The notes under the pieces were generated by a model. That model ran no database searches and was not told the DNA's origin. It was given only the letters and a program-made list of their open reading frames with translations. DNA of 64,000 bases from Turbatrix aceti (taxonomy: Eukaryota > Nematoda > Chromadorea > Rhabditida > Panagrolaimidae), in NCBI GenBank assembly GCA_963969345.1, contig OZ017768.1, forward strand, positions 9,650,193-9,714,192, in the 5' to 3' direction. This document shows positions 58,001 to 64,000 of this stretch, piece after piece (the stretch's first letter is position 1; each line of letters starts with the position of its first letter). Both the position numbers and the translations under genes were made by a program.

Positions 58001-61000
58001 TGTCCCGCCGTGCTCCCGATTGTTCTGCAAGCCCAGCAGCTTTGGAAAAAAGGGTACGATTGGGACAAGAACGTTGACGCTGTGATTTACAACGAAATCG
58101 CCACTCTCGTTGCCGAACGTGAAGGACAATCTATCAGTGTTTCTCGTTACCCATTTGTCACCTGCGACGGAAGCACGTACGACTTGCATGTGTTTTGCGA
58201 CGCCTCAGGCAAAGCATACGGCGCCGCGGCATACATCGTACAAACTACACCGCAAGGTAAACGATCGGCATTGGTATTTGCAAAAAGCCGCGCGGTTCCG
58301 TTGACTCCACAACTGACTATTTGTCGCTTGGAATTGGTAGCTACTGCACTCGCTGGACAGATCACACGGTATTTGATCACCGCACTACCCTTTCCCATAC
58401 GGCGACAATTCATTTGGACGGATTCTACGACTGTACTACACTGGATACGCAGTGGCGAAGATAGCAACCGTTTTGTCAACAATCGCATTCGCAAACTCGA
58501 AGAAGTTGCTGCAAGTATTCGGTACGTACCTACTGCGATCAATCCTGCAGACGTTGCAAGTCGAGGATATAGCCCACGCGAATTGCGCGATCATCCGTTA
58601 TGGTGGAATGGACCGGCATTTCTGTGCAGCGATGACGAAGAATCGGACTGGCCTAGCAACCCAGCATCATCGACAAACGCTATCGGCGTTTACGCACAAG
58701 TCCAACCACCACTATCGACACCGGATGCGCCACAGCAGCCGTTTATTCCAATTACGGCTAGCAGTTGGATGACACTCATGATGCACATCGTGGTTTTAAT
58801 AAAATTCATTTACCACTGCAGTGAAACAGCGCGACGTTACTTGCCCAAGTCCAACGACAAAGCGGAATGGTTCCAAGCTGCCGAAAATTTCGCGTTGAGA
58901 CAAGCGCAAAGTCAAACGCCGCTTTCGACCGCCGAATATAAAACACTAGATGTTTTCGTCGACGAAGATGGTATTCAGCGACGCCGTACTCGGATTAAGT
59001 CTACCGATGGACATTGGCATGAACCCATTCTGCTACAATGGACGCGAGAAGTGGAACTGCTTATCTTGCATTTGCACAACATCCTCTGTCACGCCGGCGT
59101 CAATGCAGTGGTCAACGCCTTCCGCGCACGATTTACTATGCGTAAACTTCGGTCCGCGGTACAGTCTGTTATACGACAACAATGCCTGATTTGTCGCAGA
59201 TATCGTGCAAAGCCCTTTGCCTTACCGCCAATGCCGTTATTGCCTACTGAACGAGTGACGATGGCCCCTCCATTTGCCCACACCGGCCTCGACTACTGCG
59301 GACCGTTCACCATACGTCTTGCCGACGGCCCTCAAAAGGCGTGGGTATCGTTGTGGACGTGTCTGGTCACCAGAGCAGTGCACCTGGAAATGGTATTCGA
59401 TGCATCTACTGAGCAGTTTTTATTGGCATATCGCAGATTTGTTAGTCGACGCGGTCGCCCTCTTTCCGTGTTATCGGACAATGCCTCTATCTTCAAGACT
59501 GGACGTGACGTCATTCTGAAGACGCAAACCGCACTGGCACTCGACAAGACTCGTTGGCGGTTTATTACCGAACGCGCACCCTGGCATGGCGGTGTCTACG
59601 AACGTATTATCGGTGTGGTGAAGAAAGCGCTGAAACATGCTATTGGCCGCCGCATTTTACACGCCACAGAATTCCAGACGGTGCTCACGGAAACTGAATT
59701 CGTTGTCAACTGTCGGCCACTAGTACAGGCAAACGACGACGATGATCAAGTTTTACGGCCTATCGACTTCCTTCTTCCAGATGGTATTGCGGAAGCCCCT
59801 GTTGTTCGACCATTTGACGATGCGGAAGATCCAGACTACGTGCCTACAGTGTCGACAAGTGACGGGCTCTTACGACGTTGGCAACGCTTGCAGACAGTCA
59901 TTGACAAATTTCGCGTGCTGTGGCAACAACAATACCTCACGACTCTCCGAGACCGTATTGACCACCACGCTAAAGATGGAGCGGCACATTTTCGGCGACC
60001 GGAGGTGGGCGAAGTTGTCATCATCGAAAGTGAAGACAATTCACCCAAAGAGAACTGGAAGTTGGGAAAAATCGACGCGCTACAGCCAAGCAGTGATGGA
60101 GAAGTCCGAACAGTTATTGTCAAAACGGCTAATCACACTACTCTGAGACGATCCGTAAAGCACGTTTACCCTCTGGAAGTTCGGAACGAAGACTGTGGAC
60201 GAAAAAGAAACGTGCATTTGACGCCAGCTAAGACTATTATTGCTGCAATGATTCTGGCTATGACGATATCGTTGACGCATGGAGCCGAATGTGGCGAAAA
60301 GGCTGAAAAATTACCATGTTACCACGCGCCTAATTGCATGAACAGCGGATACGGAATATTCTTGGGTCAAGAGCTATGCTGGAAATTGTTGACGTGCCCT
60401 AAAGACAAGCATTGGCAGATGGGTCTCGGTTGCACAAAACCCTGCGAATGTCCTGAATGGTCGCATGGATGTTCTTTTGTCGAAGGCAGCGCCACTAAAA
60501 ATTCGACGACACGCAACGTCGAGGTGTTACGCATGCTACGAGAAAGCGAAGTAACTGATTGTTCGTTTCAACCTGATCCCACTTGTGCCGAAGAACCATC
60601 TGAAGGGAGCTTTCACATGATCCAACTATTCGACGGAAGCAAGCATCTTGTCAGAGAACTTCACCTCGAACACCGAGAAGTTCACGAAGACTCGATCATC
60701 TGCAAAGGCACCGGAGAAGTCGATGGCCCTCCAGAGTATTGCGCGCATCACGATTGTCACAGCGGCAACCACACAAGTCCCAGAATTTGCGTACCTTTCC
60801 CCCACGAATTGGTATTGTGGAAAACTCGCAATGTAGGCGTAGCGGTGAAGGCATGGGGTCTAGTGAAAAAGATATTCCACAAGCGATTGGAAACTCTACC
60901 TACTAAAGTTTACCTGATCAAATGTCGAGATGGCACAGTGTCGGTCGAAGGTGCAGAGATCCATGATCGAATCGAGATCACCATGAGAAAATGGACTTTT

Positions 61001-62875
61001 CTAATCCAGGCCAAGGAAATTGCGGAATTCAAACTACCCCGACCATTCCAAGCCAGTGATGAACGAGCCGACGTACGAATTACGCGTCATGGCAACGTCG
61101 TTCACCGAGAACAAGTAAATTGTTCCGCCATTGACTGGTGCGAGCAGATAACTTGTTATTGGTGCGCCGAACTCCTGGCCAACTACAAGTGCACCACTTG
61201 GGCGACATTCGCTATCGCCGCGACGATGGTTGGCATTATTCTCGGACTCCTGTCGTTTTTATGTTATCGCCGGACAACCAGGAAACGATTGGAAGTCACG
61301 CTACATGATGTGCGAAAGAAAGATGATGACTACTCCGCTGAAGAAGGAAAAAGTCAATGGCGTTACGAACGACGACGTCCAGACACGTATAAGATGCTGC
61401 CACTTTTATTAGCTGTGTTACTACAACCACTATTGGTGTCAACTTGCTCGGTGACGGACACATTCACAGCCGAGGCTCACGAGTGCACCATCAACGTTGG
61501 AGGTTTCAAGAAGTGCACGATCAGCAAGTCATTGTCAGTCACTCTGACTGAACTTGACGAAGCTTGCATCACTATACAAGACGACATGGCAAAACCGTTG
61601 ATGAATATCCAAATTGCGGCTACGGTTGTCCGAAGATGTCAAACAAATACATTGATGTTCACGCGACCTGTATCTATCAACGTCGTGTCGAACAAACGTT
61701 GCGCATCAGCAGGGTCATGCACTGGATCTACGTGTGCAGACGTCCTACCAACCACTCGATTGAATGAATTTGCCGCATACCAGGACTTCCCCGGATTTAC
61801 CGGCTGCCTGGAGTCCTGTGGATGTTGGGGTTGCGGTTGTTTCTTGTGCAGCTCAGCGTGCTTATTCTATCGTGTAATCGCCAAACCGATACACCCGACA
61901 GTGGAAATCTACGATTGCCCGGTATGGATTGAACGAACTATTGTTACGGTTTCCATGATAACGGCGCATGGTACTAATGCCGAAGAATTCGAACTAGAAA
62001 ATGGTCAAAACATCGAATTGGGCCGAGCCAAATTCAAGGTCGTGCGGATAACACCTACCATGGAAGTCGATCCCACGAAATTGGTTTTTATAACCGACGG
62101 AGAAAAAACGGCGACTATTTCGGAACAAGGCATCGCTGCGTCAAAGGTATTCGAGTGCCCTTCACGCGAACACTCCGACAGCGGTAACTGTACGCTTAAC
62201 ACAGCTGCATGTTTCTGTCAATCTGGTGGTGAAGCAGTACATTGCGCTTGCCGTGATAACCAGCTCCTGACGCACGAATTGCAGACTCATTCACTGCCGA
62301 TAAGCCTATCAACCCTTACTCTGCGAAACAACAAGGCCGAAGTGTTCTACACTATCCCCGCTACCGTTGATTTAAGCATCGAATTGGCTCAGATGCAAGC
62401 CGCGGTGCAAGTAGATTCCAATTCTTGCTCGGTCGAAGACGCCGTGGTTAAAGGATGCGCGAACTGCGTGGCTGGTGCCAAGACCACCATCAGTTGTCAA
62501 ACCAACTTCGGCAAGACATTGGCGTATTTCGAGTGCCCCGACGATGTACGATTCAGTGTGGTGTGTTCCGCAGCCGGCAGCAACTCAGAAGTACGGCTAG
62601 CCATTCCCCGCACGACCGTCAACTATCGCTGCAACGTCACTTGTCCGGCATCGAAGACGACCATGGTCATTCGAGGAGACTTGATGTACGTTGTAAAAGA
62701 TCCGGTCACCTCGGACACGCTGGAACCAGTCCTGGACTCACGCGGGGACCACGCGGCATCGTTTGTGCAGACGGCGTTATCCTTCCTGCAGAAAATCAAC
62801 GAGACGAGCCGCACGTTGACCCTCATTTTTTGTAGCATTGTTTTTGTAATTGTTTTAGTAATTCGTAAATTGTAA
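55046..62875 (+). CDS. BEL/Pao gag-pol-env polyprotein (single frame)
   Basis: 2609 residues without a stop. Approximate positions: Gag with coiled N-terminus and KIPKFSGG (about 1-340); Cys-His knuckles (349-415); aspartic protease with FFDDGSTSTF (470); reverse transcriptase (about 720-950) with SDLEKAFLQLELD, LPFGVSSSP and YVDN as the YVDD equivalent; RNase H (1045-1185) with CDASGKAYG, WTDSTTVLHW and NPADVASRG; integrase (1335-1600) with an H-H-C-C finger and DDE residues in GLDYCGP, SDNAS and the Glu of GGVYERI; then an envelope-like region (about 1720-2609). The last has hydrophobic segments near 1729-1748, 2053-2076 and 2118-2133 and a final anchor (2590-2609), with many paired cysteines. 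Its layout resembles phlebovirus-type Gn/Gc glycoproteins known from nematode BEL elements. Whether it functions is unknown. Confidence 0.94.
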   Translation: MSASGSIRRQLGLEIPSAKRVIDQYSALKATAAQLQQLTKAQLEKHVTDLQKVIKRLEARQTVMNGYKQQWMELYQRLDTDDARAKEDAEFDKHTATDGSLDILVTLQQAIEGASEQLDDAQRLYHPPVEPEYMRPQKIKIPKFSGGADKYLIFWDIFSIMIDQTAMTTLEKVTHLTAALDGTAKDAVKHIRPHAANYELIKSTLKEKFGNEDDRMRQLHAILTRPVHAKTAEEVRTAFDRFRAAVFELTAMNRTPDVYLTQTLLRNMLPEWARTQLFLYRNITANMALDDLFPAVHAILKTAVENSKTLEPAKTAAQKGAKKENTDTVAAVTQSQSPQAANKTPIGICVFCDKKHNSAQCRTVTTYAARQQVAKDKKLCFKCLKSDHLYSECRKKITCARCSHSHNTAFCKQDAVVAAVTPLPMPRMQPPENIVSATAAPVQSNAVLLNTRKAPVYGSEGMHNMLIFFDDGSTSTFIRNEDAKILQLRPYDTCKLTTGVFGKDKATLQRECPMYKVAIRAQNNDVLCITALGIDHITPPLATLTKNPEELINAMGTEVLQVEGQVPQILIGSDQRAQFFCGRSYRFRENLTVQDTRIGPVIHGPTTAEFVGAATAVNLTATVAPSLGTWIEDVTALDAIGIPDSPLANEQQMAKEHFTETAKVLDLEDARIQVSLPFVDRENVPPNFHNCQKRLEQLYRKLERDNSLQACQAIIDEQLRAKIIEEVPAAELLKEGRHYLPIRIVSTPTKTTTKVRMTLDASTRAGNGAKSLNDCLLSGKPVFAKLTDILLDSRCHPIVVTSDLEKAFLQLELDPDDRDFVRFLWPRDLTSPPTGDNIVHYRFLRLPFGVSSSPMLLLYSLDLLMEKMGEADPAIRPYTDELRRKIYVDNCLQGSDNAEQAILKAEAARTLFARVHMNLREFASNSSIVNDHFGTSIECMKLLGITWNLLNDTYLIGWRNRELPPATKRSLVSLQHEVFDPLGLICPAVLPIVLQAQQLWKKGYDWDKNVDAVIYNEIATLVAEREGQSISVSRYPFVTCDGSTYDLHVFCDASGKAYGAAAYIVQTTPQGKRSALVFAKSRAVPLTPQLTICRLELVATALAGQITRYLITALPFPIRRQFIWTDSTTVLHWIRSGEDSNRFVNNRIRKLEEVAASIRYVPTAINPADVASRGYSPRELRDHPLWWNGPAFLCSDDEESDWPSNPASSTNAIGVYAQVQPPLSTPDAPQQPFIPITASSWMTLMMHIVVLIKFIYHCSETARRYLPKSNDKAEWFQAAENFALRQAQSQTPLSTAEYKTLDVFVDEDGIQRRRTRIKSTDGHWHEPILLQWTREVELLILHLHNILCHAGVNAVVNAFRARFTMRKLRSAVQSVIRQQCLICRRYRAKPFALPPMPLLPTERVTMAPPFAHTGLDYCGPFTIRLADGPQKAWVSLWTCLVTRAVHLEMVFDASTEQFLLAYRRFVSRRGRPLSVLSDNASIFKTGRDVILKTQTALALDKTRWRFITERAPWHGGVYERIIGVVKKALKHAIGRRILHATEFQTVLTETEFVVNCRPLVQANDDDDQVLRPIDFLLPDGIAEAPVVRPFDDAEDPDYVPTVSTSDGLLRRWQRLQTVIDKFRVLWQQQYLTTLRDRIDHHAKDGAAHFRRPEVGEVVIIESEDNSPKENWKLGKIDALQPSSDGEVRTVIVKTANHTTLRRSVKHVYPLEVRNEDCGRKRNVHLTPAKTIIAAMILAMTISLTHGAECGEKAEKLPCYHAPNCMNSGYGIFLGQELCWKLLTCPKDKHWQMGLGCTKPCECPEWSHGCSFVEGSATKNSTTRNVEVLRMLRESEVTDCSFQPDPTCAEEPSEGSFHMIQLFDGSKHLVRELHLEHREVHEDSIICKGTGEVDGPPEYCAHHDCHSGNHTSPRICVPFPHELVLWKTRNVGVAVKAWGLVKKIFHKRLETLPTKVYLIKCRDGTVSVEGAEIHDRIEITMRKWTFLIQAKEIAEFKLPRPFQASDERADVRITRHGNVVHREQVNCSAIDWCEQITCYWCAELLANYKCTTWATFAIAATMVGIILGLLSFLCYRRTTRKRLEVTLHDVRKKDDDYSAEEGKSQWRYERRRPDTYKMLPLLLAVLLQPLLVSTCSVTDTFTAEAHECTINVGGFKKCTISKSLSVTLTELDEACITIQDDMAKPLMNIQIAATVVRRCQTNTLMFTRPVSINVVSNKRCASAGSCTGSTCADVLPTTRLNEFAAYQDFPGFTGCLESCGCWGCGCFLCSSACLFYRVIAKPIHPTVEIYDCPVWIERTIVTVSMITAHGTNAEEFELENGQNIELGRAKFKVVRITPTMEVDPTKLVFITDGEKTATISEQGIAASKVFECPSREHSDSGNCTLNTAACFCQSGGEAVHCACRDNQLLTHELQTHSLPISLSTLTLRNNKAEVFYTIPATVDLSIELAQMQAAVQVDSNSCSVEDAVVKGCANCVAGAKTTISCQTNFGKTLAYFECPDDVRFSVVCSAAGSNSEVRLAIPRTTVNYRCNVTCPASKTTMVIRGDLMYVVKDPVTSDTLEPVLDSRGDHAASFVQTALSFLQKINETSRTLTLIFCSIVFVIVLVIRKL

Positions 62876-62889
62876 GTCGTGGCATTCCC

Positions 62890-62905
62890 ATCTTTGAGGT
62901 GGGAG
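62890..62905 (+). promoter_or_regulatory. Polypurine tract of the BEL element
   Basis: GAGGTGGGAG directly before the right LTR is the expected plus-strand primer. Confidence 0.7.
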
Positions 62906-63127
62906 TGTCGCGGCGGCGGCAGATTTTGTTTTGTAATGTTTTTTCTTTTTCTGAGCATCGACGATGCGCTCTCGGCCGCGATCGTTCGATGCTTCAGTCG
63001 CCACAACAAGCCACTGTAGCTTGTTGCATTTTCTATTTCTGCTGTTTTTTTTGTTGAGGTTTTTCTAATAAAATTTTTTGTGATTCAAGGAGTTTGGACT
63101 TAGCGACGAGTCCAGCTCTTTTTGAAA
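62906..63127 (+). repeat. BEL element right LTR
   Basis: Same 222 bases as 54606-54827 with no difference found by eye. It is followed by the GCCTA duplication. Confidence 0.95.
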
Positions 63128-63132
63128 GCCTA

Positions 63133-64000
63133 TGGATCACTTTTTTTTCAAATCTACAAGACAATAGCATTTAACAACATTGTGTCAATTGTTCTGTTAA
63201 TTTTTACTAAATACATATTTTTGGCTCCTGTAACGCATCGTTGGTTATCCCGCCTAGCAAGTCAGAATTTTTCAATGTCATTACTTCTTTTTGCCAACTT
63301 CTGGACGCTTTATTCGGCCACAATTCTGACAACTTGCCTTACTGCCAACAGATTCATCGCAATTGTGTTTCCTAAAGTTTTGGAAGATTTGAAAAGTGGT
63401 TACCTGTACGCTGTTATTGTATCCTACACTGTTGCGTTTCTGCTAGCAATTGGTGTTTTATTTTCTGGATTTGTTGTTGCGATTGATACTGATAATGGCA
63501 GCGGTTATTCCTTGGTAGCAACAAAACCATTTTTTTTGACAGACCAGTCAGCAATTCAATTTTCGTTATTAGTGATCTTATTTTTATTCGAATTAGGACT
63601 GAATATGATGACGATTATATCGCTGCACCAACACGTAAAAGTACTTGGAATTGGCCAAATTCAGAAGCAGGAAATACACCTTTTTATATGTACGTTAGTA
63701 CTTTTTGTCGTCAAGTTTCTTCACATCATCGGACATGTAAGTTCTTAAAACAATAAGTTTCTTCTTTCTGCCAAGTGTTTTTAAACGTAGTATAATTTCT
63801 CGTCGTACCATACCATGGACGCCCACCCGGAAGTCCATTGTACGGAAATGAAAATGAAACCACAGATTAAGCATTTTTTTGTTTCTAACTGATTACTGCT
63901 ATCATTTGCCTAAAAACACAAAGCAGGTTTCTTCTCGTGTTTTCACCTTCCTATTTGACGTCCTCACGTCCTCTTCCCTTACTGCCCACACCTGTCTTAC
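63133..64000 (+). pseudogene. Seven-transmembrane receptor 2, remaining part (runs off the window)
   Basis: The receptor frame resumes right after the target duplication and reads to a donor at 63737 (ACATGTAAGT). The next exon begins at 63927 after AAGCAG and continues past the window end. Spans 2-6 and LTANRFIAIVFPKV (the NRF...FP motif after span 3) are clear, and the intron position matches the paralogue at 44059. Nothing except the BEL insertion looks damaged, which fits a recent loss. Confidence 0.85.

Larger units (their letters stand above)
54606..63127 (+). mobile_element. Complete BEL/Pao LTR retrotransposon with envelope-like region
   Basis: 8.5-kb element: two identical 222-bp LTRs, 5-bp target duplication, tRNA-type primer site, one 2609-codon gag-pol-env frame, and a purine tract before the right LTR. 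All pol motifs look intact, so it could be mobile. It sits in the same orientation as the receptor gene it interrupts. Confidence 0.96.

Overview
The window looks like nuclear DNA from a nematode. Introns are mostly 40-60 bp and end in T-rich TTTTCAG or TTTTTAG acceptors. The genes belong to families that are large in nematodes: receptor guanylyl cyclases, secreted C-type-lectin-like proteins and nematode-style seven-transmembrane receptors. The split U2 snRNA copy has the GATCAAAGTG form that I remember from Caenorhabditis U2, and the BEL retrotransposon carries the phlebovirus-type glycoprotein known from nematode BEL elements. I cannot name the species.

Layout. At 1-9000 there are two tandem receptor guanylyl cyclase genes. 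The first is cut by the window edge. The second is complete, with ten exons and about 1115 residues. The shared part is nearly identical, introns included. Between them lie an unrecognised, possibly frameshifted gene, an AT-rich inverted-repeat element and a relic of the lectin-like gene. At 9117-9651 (minus) is a one-domain ERp44-like thioredoxin gene. From 10 to 22 kb is a repeat-rich accessory region. It holds two nearly identical lectin-like genes (13453-14707 and 20320-21574), three divergent copies of an unrecognised repeat of about 0.7 kb, MITE-like ends, G/C-rich tandem repeats, and scraps of the cyclase and ERp44-like genes. At 23025-24920 is a SLC34-type Na/phosphate cotransporter that has lost its second QSSS repeat. 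At 26138-28240 (minus) is an arrestin-domain gene. At 28.2-39.6 kb I see only AT-rich non-coding sequence and a 5'-truncated RTE-type fragment at about 33.3 kb. At 39649-42455 is a seven-exon White-type ABCG half transporter.

At 44-64 kb two paralogous seven-transmembrane receptor genes bracket a cluster of mobile DNA. A complete R2-superfamily element, with zinc fingers, reverse transcriptase and a restriction-like endonuclease, sits inside a U2 snRNA gene and splits its branch-site-recognition region. This matches the lifestyle of the Utopia lineage. Two decayed minus-strand fragments of relatives and a hAT-type MITE with an exact 8-bp target duplication lie just upstream. At 54606-63127 a complete BEL/Pao retrotransposon has two identical 222-bp LTRs and one unbroken 2609-codon gag-pol-env frame. 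It has inserted into the first exon of the second receptor gene and left a GCCTA duplication. The cellular genes do not form one pathway. The strongest theme is recent duplication of environment-facing genes next to recent, site-specific transposition.
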